Made by a program: the position numbers and the translations under genes | Assembly (NCBI GenBank): GCA_049999725.1 | Contig: JBNGIS010020377.1 | Location: 1 to 33,882, forward strand | DNA from: Haplomitrium mnioides | Lineage: Eukaryota; Marchantiophyta; Haplomitriopsida; Calobryales | Reading direction: 5' to 3' | DNA: 33,882 nucleotides | Shown here: positions 21,137 to 32,035 of the stretch, piece by piece | Layout of the letters: the number at the start of each line of letters is the position of its first letter | How positions within the stretch are numbered: the first letter of the stretch is position 1 | Notes under the pieces: generated by a model | Seen by the model: only the letters and a program-made list of their open reading frames with translations | What the model was told of the DNA's origin: nothing | Databases searched by the model: none

Positions 21137-22390
21137 AGGTTTTGAGTAGGCACCGGTGGCACATAACTTGTATCGCAGCCTCATTCAGATGCCTATACTT
21201 TCCCGGAGCTTAACACACAGGGAGATGACTTTGATTATCCAGAGTTTACATAGCTAAGTCAACCTGCCAAAGGGGTCTTCATCGTGGAGATGGGATTAGA
21301 GAGAGGTGTCTGCTTGCATGAATGTTGTGGGAATGGCAACTGTTGATTGCAGGCAACCCAAGACAGGGAGTTGGTGCAGAGTTCTGGGAGATATGGGATG
21401 CCAAGTTGCAGAGTTCTCAAAATAGAGGTGCCACAATTTGCGATGGAGTTATCAAGGGTATGCAAGCTTATGTTGGATGAAATTCCTGAAGGTGTCGAAG
21501 CTGCAGACATGGAGAAGTTCAGAAGACAGAATCTCATGGATGAAGAATGTAGAGGATGGTAAGGGATATTGTGGGTTGTACGTTTTCTATTAGAAGTGCA
21601 TATGTGTTTGTTTCCAGGTCTGGCCTGAGAATTGGAGACCTGGGAAAACCAAAAAGAGAGACAACATTAGGCCAGCACTGTTTTGTGATTTTGTTGTAGG
21701 CTGTAGGGAGGTCAGAAGCATACCTTGTAGCTGGAGGCAGAACATTTGTGTGGTAGTGTCATTGTGGAAGTGGAAGTGGGAGTGGAGAGAAAGGTGTGAA
21801 GTGCAAGGCATCATCATGGCTGAGTTTTCCCGTTACCTCCGGAGAGTGGCAGAAACTCAGCATGAAGGTCATTGATCGAAACCTGTTGTCGGGAACTGAT
21901 GACACCAGCAGGGAGTTATGGTAGCTTGTCACTGTCATACATGGTGAGGCTGAATGGTCTGAATTGTTGTGTTGACTCCACAAGGTGAAGATCGCACGGA
22001 GTACATCTGAGTAGTTGTAATTTGAATTTCTGAAGATAAGGAGTTGGAAGATATGGAATAGGAGATATGGATGTTATTGATATTGAGTAGTAGTTGAGCA
22101 GATTGCAGGAGCATTTGAAGTAGTTCGTAGGAGTGGAATTTGGAAGACATAAAGTTGGAAAGTTAGGAGGGTAGAGATATTTGGTTAGTAGTAGAGCAGA
22201 GTGCAGCAGTGCAGATGTGGATTTGACATGGAGTATGACACCAGAGAATATAAAGTTATAAGCATTACATTTCAGCCCTCAGTCATGTTATTTGTATTTC
22301 AGCCCTCTCCTCTCTCACATGTTGTGTGTTTCATGTATGTTGTTTTACATATGTTCGTTTATACATGTCTGTAGGTTATTGAGTTTACAG
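21137..22390. other. Unassigned insert DNA downstream of the NUA-like exon
   Basis: No recognizable protein. A 71-codon plus-strand frame at 21347-21562 includes VPQFAMELSRVCKLMLDEIP and has some coding character, but I cannot name it. From about 21990 to 22390 the sequence is rich in short purine-rich GGAG-like and GTAGT words and then T-rich, resembling untranslated or intronic DNA. Confidence 0.3.
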
Positions 22391-22393
22391 AAT

Positions 22394-22514
22394 AGAGCAG
22401 GGCTCCTCCCTTTTGCCTTGCTCTGTTCCAAGCAGTGGTGCCAAGTGCCTGTCAGTAAAAAAAAAAGAAAAAAAACGCAGGGTTTATTCCCTATGCCCTG
22501 CGCTTGTCCCAACA
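22394..22514. other. Two related hairpins around an A-rich tract
   Basis: Hairpin 1: AGAGCAGGG (22394-22402) with CCTTGCTCT (22416-22424). Hairpin 2: CGCAGGG (22476-22482) with CCCTGCG (22496-22502). The two ~40-bp segments resemble each other (GCAGGG...TCCC...TGCC(T/C)TG...CAGTGG). Between them is an A-rich tract (22457-22475). Such a 3' end recalls transposon termini, but no helitron CTRR end follows. Confidence 0.55.
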
Positions 22515-23966
22515 GTGGAGCAGTGGTACTCGTTCAAGGGGAACCGGAGGATTTAGAGGAGGACTGGGGGGAGACCCATGTGACCTCATCCTTGCAGGCG
22601 GACCAGGGTGGAGGGTTACTGATACGGGGTCTCGATTGTATTCTAGTCAGCTAAGACTTCGAGAGAGGCCACCATGGGAGGACTTGGGGTCATCTCTACA
22701 TTCTCTGTGTAGAAGCATCACGACTTGAGGACAAGGAAACCGCAACGAGGGGCGGCTGGAGTGGGAATTTAGTGAGGAACTACGTGAAGCAGGGGTACTA
22801 GCTCCAAGAGGCCAGGGGGATTTAGAGGAGGACTAGGGGGAGACCCAAGTGACCTCATCCTTGCCGGTGGACCAGAGCGGAGGGTTACTGATACGTAGAT
22901 TCAAAGGGATTCCGGCCAGTTATGACTTCGGGAGAGGCCGCCAAGTGACGAGCTTGGAGTTGTCTCTGCCGTTCCTTGTATGTGAGCATCAGCCCAGAGT
23001 ATTCTGAAGACACTCTGGTGTGTTATTCTTCAAGTGGAGCTAAGAGGGGGGGCTGTGCCAGTGCCGGTGCACTGCATAGTAAGACTCGTCGAGGCTCGAG
23101 GGTGGAGTGGGCTACCTGCAGCTGGTAAAGCTGTCTTCCAGAGGTGGAAGTAAAAGAAACTCTCTTCCTAACATGAGAAAGTAAAAGCATGGCTTCTCGC
23201 GAGGGAAGTTGAAAAACTATCTGGAGTGGAGGGTGTGTGGGTTGCTGGGCTGCAGTTGTAAGGCAGCGGGATTCACAAGAAGTATATATCAGTTAGAATT
23301 CCAGAGGGCCTTCAAGGACTCTATTTTCTCTTGCATATATTGTATATAAGTGTTGCTCATATATGTGTAGTTAGATTGCCTTTCTGCATGTGTGTCCTCT
23401 TGATTTGTTAGATTAGTGGACATCGGTTCAGTTGAGCAGACCCTGGGAACACACTTGAAGGGGGAGTCCAATCCCTTGACACCAGTCTGGTATCCTGGGG
23501 GTGAATGCTCTTTGTTCCTGATCCTGTTTGCTTAGTTAGGAATTAGTGCAACTTAGGATAGTTAGGATAATTTAGATCAGTTCTGTGACAACCCTAAGAG
23601 GGGGAGTCCAGCCTTTTGTAGTGTTCAACTGTGCAAGTCACTAGCACCAATCTGCCCAAGCACAAATAAGGTGGCAGGGCCTAAGTCATTGGGTCCTAAG
23701 AATAAAGTGCAGGAATTACACACAAATCAAAGCTGGGTTAATGGATGTGGACCTGTGAATGGTACTGAATGTCTGACTTGAGTGTGAGAAGAAGAAGAGT
23801 GAGAGAATCATACCAGGTCTGTAAGGAGAGGAAGAGTCCTTAACATCTGAAAGTGGTAACTGGCAATGGGCCATCTTACAAAGGAACCCAAAAGCCCGTA
23901 AAACACGTCCTCCCCTGCCTCGAAACGGGGCCTAAAAAGGTTAAGGCCAGAAACAAGGGAGCAACA
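22515..23966 (+). repeat. 3' LTR of element 1, second part
   Basis: LTR similarity resumes at about 22520 (equivalent to 12529) and continues collinearly, through the second half of the internal duplication, the TATA-like TATATAAG (23343-23350) and the polypurine-tract copy, to GCAACA at 23966. The satellite resumes immediately after the TGTAC duplication. Confidence 0.88.
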
Positions 23967-23971
23967 TGTAC
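23967..23971. other. Target-site duplication, right copy (TGTAC)
   Basis: Matches 10153-10157. The satellite monomer interrupted on the left continues from here with AAACTTAATC. Confidence 0.85.
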
Positions 23972-26900
23972 AAACTTAATCAAAGTGCCAAAATGGTCAA
24001 CACTTATTTCATGTAGTTCGGATCCATGTCTACAAACTAATCGAAGTGCCAAAATGGTCAACAGTAATTTAATGCAGTTGGGATCCATGTCTACAAGTCA
24101 AATCAAAGTGTGGAAATGGTCAAGAGGTATATAATGTGGTTGGGATCCATGTCTACAAACTAAATCGAAGTGCCAAAATGGTCAAGAGCTATTTAATGAA
24201 GTTAGGATCCATGTCTACAAACTAAATCGAAGTGCTAAAATTGTTAAGAGTTATTTAAAATAGTTGGTATCCATGTCTACAAACTCAATCGAAGTACCAA
24301 AATGGTCAAGAGTTATTTAATGTAGTTGGGATCCCTATCTACAAACTGAATCAAAGTGCAAAAATGGTGAAAAGCCATTTAATGTAGTTGGGATGCATGT
24401 CTACAAACTAAATCGAAATGCCAAAATGGTGAAGAGTTATCTAATATAGTTGGGATCCATGTCTACACACTCAATCAAAGTGCCAAAATGGTCTAGAGTT
24501 ATTTTATGTAATTCACATCCATCTCTATAAACTAAATTGAAGTGCCAAAATGGTCAATAGTTATTTAATTTAGTTGGGATCCATGTATACAAACTAAATC
24601 GAAGTGCCAAAATGGTCAACAGTTATTTAATGTAGTTCAGATCTATGTCTACAAACTAAATCGAAGTGCCAAAACAGTCAAGAGTTATTTACTGTAGTTT
24701 GGATCTATGTCTACAAACTAAATGGAAGTGCAAAAATAGTCAAGAGTTATTTGATGTAGTTCATATCCATGTCTACAAACTAAATCGAAGTGCTAAAATG
24801 GTCAAGAGTTATTTAATGTAGTTGGGATCCATGTCTACAAACTGAATCGAAGTGCCAAAATGGTCAAGAATTATTTGATGTAGTTCATATCCATGTCTAC
24901 AAACTAAATCAAAGTGCCAAAATGGCCAAGAGTTATTAAATGTAGTTGGGATCCATGTCTACAAACTAAATTGAAATGCCAAAATGGTCAAAAGTTATTT
25001 AATATACGTGAGATCCGTGTCTACAAACTAAATCGAAGTGTTAAATGGTCAATAGTTATTTAATATAGTTGGGCTCAATGTCTACAAACTAAATCAAAGT
25101 GACAAAATTGTCAAGAGTTATTTAATATAGTTGGTATCCATGTCAACAAACTAAACTAAAGTGCCAAATTGGTCAAGACTTATCTAATTTAGTTGGGATT
25201 CATGTCCATAAACTAAAACAAAGTACCAAAATGGTCAAGAGTTATCTAATGTAGTTGGGATCCATGTCTACAAACTAAATAGAATGGCCAAAATAGTCAA
25301 GAGTTATTCAATGTAGTTGGGATCCCTATCTGCAAACTGAATGGAAGTGCCAGAATTGTCAAGAGTTATTTAATGTAGTTGGGATCGATGTCTACAAACT
25401 CAATCAAAGTACCAAAATGGTCAAGAGTTTTTTAATGCAGTTGGGATCCATGTCTACAAACTAAATCAAAGTGCCAAAATGGTCAAGAGTTATTTAATGT
25501 AGTTGGGATCCATGTCTTCAAACTTAATCCAAGTGCCAAAATGGTCAAAAGTTATTCAATGCACTTGTGATCCATGTCCACAAAGTAAATGGAAGTGTCA
25601 AAATGGTCAAGAGATATTTAATGTAGTTGGGATCCATGTCTACAAACTAAATTGAAGTGTGAAAATGGTGAAGAGTTATTTAATGTAGGTGAGATCCATG
25701 TCTACAAACTCAATCGAAGTGCTAAAATGGTCAAGAATTATTGAATCTAGTTGGGATCGATGTCTACAAACTAAATGGAAGTGGCAAAATGGTCAAGAGC
25801 TATTTGATGTAGCTAGGATCTAAGTGTACAAACTAAAGCAAAGTGCTAAAATGGTCAAGAGTTATTTAATGTAGTTGGAATCCAATCCATGTCTACAAAC
25901 TAAATCGAAGTGTCAAAATAGTGAAGAGTTGTTTAATGTAGTTGGGATCCATGTCTACAAACTCAATCGAAGTGTCAAAATGGTCAGGAGTTTTTTAATG
26001 TAGTTCAGATGCATGTCTATAGACTCAATTGAAGTGCCAAAATGGTTAAGAGTTATTTTATATAGTTCAGATCCATCCCTACAAACTAAATCGAAGTGCC
26101 AAAATGGTCAAGAATTATTTAATGTAGTTGGGATCCATGTCTACAAACTAAATCGAAGTGCTTAAATGGTCAAGAGTTATTTGATGTAGTTCAAATCCAT
26201 GTCTACAGACTAAATCGAAGTGCCAAAATGGTCAAGAGTTATTTAATATAGTTGGGATCCATGTCTACAAACTAAATCGAAGTGCCAAAATGGTCAAGAA
26301 TTATTTTATGTAGTTTAGATCCATGTCTGAAAACTAAATCGAAGTGCCAAAATGGTCAAGAGTTATTTATTGTAGTTGGGATCCATGTCTACAAACTAAA
26401 CTGAAATGCCAAAATGGTCAAGAGTTATTTAATATACTTGGGATCTATGTCTACAAACTAAATCGAAGTGCCAGATGGTCTGTAGTTATTTAATATAGGT
26501 TGGCTGTATGTCAACAAATTAAATCAAAGTGCTAAAATTGTCAAGAGTTATTTAATATATTTAGTATCCATGTCAACAAACTAAACTAAAGTGCCAAATT
26601 GGTCAAGACTTATCTAATTTAGTTGGGATTCATGTCCATAAACTAAACCGAAGTGCCAAAATGGTCAAGAGTTATCTAATGTAGTTGGGATCCATGTATA
26701 AAAACTAAATCGAAGTGCCAAAATGGTCAAGAGTTATTTAATATAGCTAGGATCTAAGTCTACAAACTAAAGCAAAGTGCTAAAATGGTCAAGTGCTATT
26801 TAATGTAGTTGGAATCCATGTTTACAAACTAAATCGAAGTGTCAAAATGGTCAAGAGTTATTTAATGTAGTTCAGATCCATGTCTACAAACTCAATGGAA

Positions 26901-27371
26901 GTTCCAAAATGGTCAAGAGTTTTTTGATGTAGCTGAGATCCATCTCTACAAACTAAATCAAAGTGCCAAAATGGTCAACAATTATTTCATGTAGTTGGGA
27001 TCTATGTCTACAAACTAAATTGAAGTGCCAAAATGGTCAAGAATTATCTAATGTAGTTGGGATCCATGTCTACAAACTAAATCGAAGTGCCAAAATGGTC
27101 AAGAGTTATTTAATGTAGTTTGGATCCATGTCTACAAACTCAATCGAAGTGCCAAAATGGTCAAGAGTTATTTAATGTAGTTGCGATCCATTTCTGCAAA
27201 CTCAATCAAAGTGCCAAAATGGTCAAGAGTTTTTTGATGTAGTTCAGATCCATCTCTAAAAAATAAATCCAAGTGCCAAAATGGTCCAGAGTTATTTAAT
27301 GTAGTTGGGATCCATGTCTACAAACTCAATCAAAGTGCCAAAATGGTCAAGAGTTATCTAATATAGTTGGG
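23972..27371. repeat. 62-bp satellite array, block 3
   Basis: Same monomer, orientation and phase as block 2, which it continued before the insertion. Its first four monomers match 9290-9540 in variant order (CAACAGTAATTTAATGCAG, TACAAGT, AAGAGGTAT, AATGAAG). It contains longer-range repeats: TGTCAACAAACTAAACTAAA at 25141 and 26571 (offset 1430, about 23 monomers), and GCTAGGATCTAAG near 25812 and 26746 (offset 934, about 15 monomers). A 5-bp duplication (ATCCAATCCATG) occurs near 25880. It ends at 27371 against an LTR terminus. Confidence 0.97.
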
Positions 27372-27982
27372 TGTTGCTCCCCTATTTCGGGTCTTAACCT
27401 TTTCAGACCATGTTTTGAGCCAGGGGAGGACGGGTTTCATGGGCTTTCAGGTTCTTTTCTGAGATGGCCTCTTGCCAGTTACCACTTTCAGACCTTAAGG
27501 ACTCTTCCTTTCCTTACAAGCCTGGTATGCTTTTCTCACTCTTCTTCTTCTCACACTCAAGTCAGACACTCCACCATTCACAAGTCTACATCCATTACAC
27601 CCAGCTGTGATTTGTGTGATTCTTTTGCTTTATTCATAGGACCCAATGACATAGACCCTGCCACCTTATTTGAGCTTAGGTAGAATGGTGTTGGTGACCT
27701 TCACAACTAAAGACTACAACAGGCTGGACTTCCCCTCTCAGGGTTGTCACAAAGCTGAAATAGATTATCCTAACTATCCTAATGCACTAAGTCCTAATCT
27801 ATGCAACAAAATCAGACCAGAGAGCATTTACCTCCAGGATGCCAGACTTGTGTCAAGGGATTGGACTCCCCTTTCAAGTGTGTTCCCAGGGTTTGCTCAG
27901 CTAATCTGTGTCTCCTAGTCTAATACAACTTGACAACACAATGCAAAAAGGAAACCTAACTACACAGATATGAACAAACACA

Positions 27983-27988
27983 TTTATA
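27983..27988 (-). promoter_or_regulatory. TATA-like box of LTR copy D
   Basis: TATAAA on the minus strand about 612 bp from the LTR 3' end, in register with the motifs of the other copies. Confidence 0.45.
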
Positions 27989-28372
27989 CAATATGTGCAA
28001 GAGAAAACATAGTCCTTGAAGGCCTTCTAGATTTCTAACTGATGATACTTCTCTTATGAGTCCCACTGCCTTACAACTGCAGCCCAGCAACCCACACACC
28101 CTCCTCTCCAGATAGTTTTTTTAACTTCCATCGCGAGAAGCCTTGCTTTTACTTCCTCAGGCTAGGAAGAGAGTTTCTTTTACTTCCACCTCTGGAAGAC
28201 AGCTTTACCAACTGCAGGTAGCCTACTCCACCCTCGAGCCTCGACGGGTCTTACTATGCTCAGTGCACCGGCACTCGCACAACCCTCTCCTCTCAGCTCC
28301 ACTTGAAGAATAACACACCAGAGTGTTCTATGAACACTCCGAGTTGATGCACTTGCACAAGGGAATGTCGAG

Positions 28373-28960
28373 AGACTCCAAGCTCCCTACTTGGCAGCCT
28401 CTCCTTAGTTCTCAGCCGACCAAAAACTCCTTCCAGCTATCGTATCAGTAACCCTCTGCCCTGGTCCGCCTTCAAGGACGAGTTCACCTGGATCGCTCGA
28501 GCATCTAGAGCTCCCTACTCTGCAACACTCGACGCCCCTCCAGTCCACCTCCGAATCCCCCGGTTCCCTTAGAGCAAGTACCCCTGCTTCACGTAGCTTT
28601 CACTAAATTATTGCCTTGCTTTACCATGCGCAATTCCCCTTTCTTGCTATCGTTGTTGCCCCGCAATTGCCCGTGAAACGCTGAGACGACTCCAAGCTCC
28701 CTACTTGGCAGCCTCTCCTTAGTTCTCAGTTGACCGAAAACTCCTTCCAGCTATCGTATCAGTAACCCTCTGCCCTAGTCCGCCTGCAATGATGAGTTCA
28801 CCTAGATCGCCTGAGCATCCAGAGCTCCCTACTTTGCAACACTCGACGCCCCTCCAGTCCACCTCCGAATCTCCTAGTTCCTCTTGAGCGAGTACCCCTG
28901 CTTCACGTAGCCTTCACTGAATTATCGCCTTGCCTTACCATGCGCGAATCTCGTGCCTCG
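28373..28960 (-). repeat. Internal LTR duplication (copy D)
   Basis: AGCTCCCTACTTGGCAGCCT at 28381 recurs at 28695 (offset 314). Both copies continue through TCTCCTTAGTTCTCAG and GCTATCGTATCAGTAACCCT to a CCATGCGC stretch. Confidence 0.8.
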
Positions 28961-29389
28961 CATCGCCATATCTCTAGCGATTGCCCGTGCATCAACCTGA
29001 AAGAATTCGATGGCAAACAATGTATACTCCCCTCGTGCGCTGCTCCCTGACGTCCGATCCGATGAATAGTCGTTATTGCCATTAGCACGAAATAGGGGAC
29101 GATGACGTGTGGCTTCATTGTTTGGCAATCCTATTACCATGGGATGGGAGAAGGCGCCGCGTGTCCTGTAGTTGGTTGAGGAAAAGCCAAGGACAACGGT
29201 AACTTAAACAAGGAGCTCCGAGGAATCTTGCGGGAAGAGATTTTGTAGATTCCCGCAAGAGCAAGTCCAAAGAGGCTCTTCGGAACCGAGTTCCGAACTG
29301 CCCCACGGAACCGAGTTCCGAAGTGCCCCACGGAACCGACTCCAAGGAATCTCCTTAGATCCCTCCGTAGATTCCTCTTTCTTCTCCTC

Positions 29390-29815
29390 ACGCCACGTCG
29401 TCCGCTGCACCGCCGTCCGACGCTGCCCCGCAAGGGGGTAGGCTGACCGTCGCGCTGACCTTTCCTTCCGCAGTTGACCCGCACGTTGCCCAAGGTCAGG
29501 TGAACTCTCCTTGCGCCGCGTGTCCCGTGAATTGCCTTGAGGTCATTGGAGTCGCCATGTCCTCTGAAGGGCGCCGTCCGACGCCGCCCCGCAAAGGGGT
29601 AGGCGGAACGTCACGCTGACCTCCTTCCGATGTTGATCCACGGAACCCCTGCGTGCTTCCCAAGGTGCCACGTCATCCAAAAGGCGTCGTCCGACGCCGC
29701 CCCGCAAAGGGGTGGGCGGACTCTTCTTTCGAAGTTGACCTTTGAAAACACATCATGGCTCCTCAGCGCGCTATGTTTCCGAAGCCTCCCACGGACTCCC
29801 TACGCTTGCCACGTC
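29390..29815 (-). promoter_or_regulatory. ACGTGGC motif cluster in LTR copy D
   Basis: GCCACGT words near 29393, 29659 and 29807 (minus-strand ACGTGGC), interleaved with CGCAAAGGGGTAGGCGGA-type subrepeats, as in the other LTR copies. Confidence 0.55.
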
Positions 29816-30588
29816 ATCCATAGAACCGCAACAGACTTCCCCTGATCGCCGAATAAGAACAGTGCCATTATTGCCGTTTCGACGTACCTTTGAAGTAAGA
29901 ACTACGCACGCGCTTGAGGCAATCTTTGTCAACACTTTTAAAAGCTTGCTATAAGAACTACTAGGCCTTTTCGGACCATTCGCCCCTTTCAAACTTTCGG
30001 ATGTCGACCGCATCTCGTCGAACTTTTACCTTTCTGGATGCCGAAGCTGCAAAGAGTCACCCTTTCGGCACCGGTAGCTCCTCCGTCGGCCGCATCGACA
30101 TTAGCTTTGTTTTCCATCCGCTCTCATCTAGCTCGCCGATTTGCCGATGTATCGTCCTTTCGCCGTGTCCTTCGTTTTCCCCCACCGGATAGGCGCCATA
30201 TCGCCTTTCTAGCTCAGCCTTCTTCCAGTTGGACGGTTGGCAATAGGTCACTGCTTCGCCATTGATGCGCATCGTTTGAACCGATTTGCCAAGAAGTTGC
30301 CTTTTCGCCTTCACTCGCTCTTATTCGGTCAGATCGGTGATCAGTCCCCCTTTCGTCTCTCCTCTATGTTTCGTCTTGGCGAATTTGCACTAGGTCGCCC
30401 CTTCGGCTTCCGCGCTCCTCCCCCTGTCGGATCTTCGATACATTGCCCTTTTGGCACTCTCCCGTTTTCCTTCGGCCAGACCCACAATAAGTCGCTAGTT
30501 CGGGCTCCTTTCCTTGCTCCCCTATTGGGTTCCTCACGGATCCCTCTTAACCGGGATCCCCATGTCGTAAGACGGATCGGAACCAGGT

Positions 30589-30607
30589 TAAGTGGGCTCC
30601 CCACTTA
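30589..30607. other. Conserved LTR hairpin (copy D)
   Basis: TAAGTGGG and CCCACTTA form an 8-bp stem with a CTC loop. It is identical in stem to copies B and C although the copies differ around it. Confidence 0.75.
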
Positions 30608-31300
30608 GGGAGATGCTTGTCCGTAGATCTGCGGGCCTCCTAGTGCCGCCACGTCATTCGTGGAATCCCGCGAAGGGCTCTAGAGATGCCACGTTTCTGT
30701 AGAATCTCGCGGGACCTTTCGGGGACTCCACTCTTCCGTCAGGACTTACCGACTCGAATGGAGCGTTCGATCGGCCTCTGCAGGGCTCACTCTTGCTTGC
30801 GGGATCAAGGCGTCCCTCTTCCTTGGCCTTGCTTGCCCTCGTGACGATCTCACCTCCTCCTGTCAGCTCCTGATGCTTGCTTCCCGATTTGTGGCCGCTG
30901 CAGGATCCTCGCGATCTGCCTCTCTTCAGAGTGCCTTTGGACTTACTTATTATTGATCCGTTCTTCTTCCTCCTGCGATCGCTTTGCCATAGGTGGCTGA
31001 TCTATTTCTTCTTCCCATGCTCCGATCCCCGCATCCTTCTTAGGCCCACGGATTCTCGCTGGCATGCTTCGAATTTGAAAAATGGTGCCCCTCCGTTGGT
31101 TGGCGATCACTGCTCTCTCCTCATCTCTTCCGCCATGAGCCTGTTTCCCTCTCAGTACTCATGCGCCCTGCTCTTATCAGATGTTTGAGGTAATCAGGTG
31201 TTCCTGAGAGGCCTTCACACTCGCAAAGGGAACATATGGCCAATGGTGCTTCTGATTTCGTGAATTCTGCTTGAATGCTCCAAAGCACTGACTGACATAA

Positions 31301-31310
31301 CTCCCCCTTC
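31301..31310 (-). other. Polypurine tract of element 2
   Basis: CTCCCCCTTC here is GAAGGGGGAG on the minus strand, 3 nt from the LTR start, as in element 1. Confidence 0.85.
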
Positions 31311-31336
31311 AAGTGTGACGCGTCCCCACGAACACA

Positions 31337-31436
31337 NNNNNNNNNNNNNNNNNNNNNNNNNNNNNNNNNNNNNNNNNNNNNNNNNNNNNNNNNNNNNNNN
31401 NNNNNNNNNNNNNNNNNNNNNNNNNNNNNNNNNNNN
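31337..31436. other. Assembly gap (100 N)
   Basis: One hundred unknown bases in the internal region of element 2, just upstream of its polypurine tract. Confidence 0.99.
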
Positions 31437-32035
31437 TCTCTGCAGCAACATGCCTTGTTGCATTCCCTTATGCATTGTGTACCCACCCTCAAACCTGTGA
31501 CCCTTTTGGTGGCGTGTCTCCCATGGCTTGAGGGCACGCCCAACACACACCCACAGGGAATAGCTTATCAAACAAGCATACACAAAGGTACTGTACTTTG
31601 GGTCTGTAACCTTGCAGCTACACACAATGTTGGTGGTGACGGGGCAACCCGTAACAATTCCTTCCCTGTCACCAAGATCCTTGGGTTGCATCAAGGTGAG
31701 CTTCTTCTTTGAATTGAGATTGGGCTCATCTTCCAATACCTCCGGATCCTCCGGGCTACAACTGATTATTGCTATTATTGTGTATTCCACCACTTGAGAG
31801 GAGGCTCTAACTCGACGACACTTGGTGGATGCTCGTCATGACTTTTTGCATCCGGGTACATTGTCGTCGACCCCCATCGCAGTTCGGATTCGGGGCTCGA
31901 CCGACATTGGTCTTCCGGTGGGTCCTCCTCTTGGGGGAAATGAGGTTCAGTTGCGCCATCTCCTCGTTGCCCTAGTGGGGCCCTTCCTTGGTCCCTTGAT
32001 TGGTCCGCGGAGTCCTCTTCTTTCGGTCCTGATTC
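31437..32035 (-). other. Internal region of element 2, 3' part, no recognized domain
   Basis: The minus strand has a 192-codon frame crossing the gap (31215-31793) with LNSKKKLTLMQPKDLGDREG. I do not recognize it, and it does not visibly match the protease of element 1. No reverse transcriptase or integrase motif is seen on either strand. Confidence 0.35.

Larger units (their letters stand above)
18518..22514. mobile_element. Nested ~4-kb insert carrying host gene fragments
   Basis: Unrelated to the LTR family. It replaces 687 bp of LTR (equivalent to 11842-12528) between two LTR segments. The ends read TGTTAGG (18518) and CCCAACA (22508-22514), a weak inverted pair with TG/CA tips, but I see no target duplication (flanks CCGCG and GTGGA). 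It contains an assembly gap, fragments with coding character in changing frames, a diverged NUA/TPR exon, and a 3' zone with two hairpins around an A-rich tract. It could be a gene-capturing transposon or captured genomic filler; the type is not resolved. Confidence 0.5.
10158..23966 (+). mobile_element. Non-autonomous LTR retrotransposon (Ty3/gypsy-like), element 1
   Basis: Complete structure: 5' LTR 10158-13976 (TG...CA), primer-binding-like site 13986-14004, degenerate gag-protease 14198-16652, polypurine tract 16933-16942, and 3' LTR starting at 16946, broken by a ~4-kb insert and finishing at 23966. It is flanked by TGTAC duplications. The internal region is only about 2.97 kb and shows no reverse transcriptase, RNase H or integrase. 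The Ty3/gypsy assignment rests on the gag fold, CCHC knuckles and protease style and is inference, because no pol is available for phylogeny. Visible 5'/3' LTR divergence (substitutions, a 114-bp deletion, the nested insert) indicates an old insertion. Confidence 0.88.
27372..31297 (-). repeat. 3' LTR of element 2 (copy D, 3926 bp)
   Basis: On the minus strand it starts TGTCAGTCAGTGCTTTGG (from 31297) and ends GGAGCAACA (27372). It is the only uninterrupted minus-strand copy and gives the reference length. It carries the TATA-like TATAAA (27983-27988, minus), the duplication near 28377/28691, ACGTGGC words (minus; near 29393, 29659, 29807 and 30653) and the hairpin at 30589-30607. Open frames such as 27670-27918 are antisense to the LTR and recur only because the LTR does. 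Confidence 0.9.

Noticed and set aside
18518-22514. Helitron
   Set aside because: A terminal hairpin exists, but there is no 5' TC start, no CTRR 3' end and no A/T insertion site; left as an insert of unknown type.
27670-27918. An 82-codon frame repeated at 33357-33629
   Set aside because: Antisense to the LTR and repeated only because the LTR is; the second copy is broken by an insertion, and no promoter is seen in that direction.
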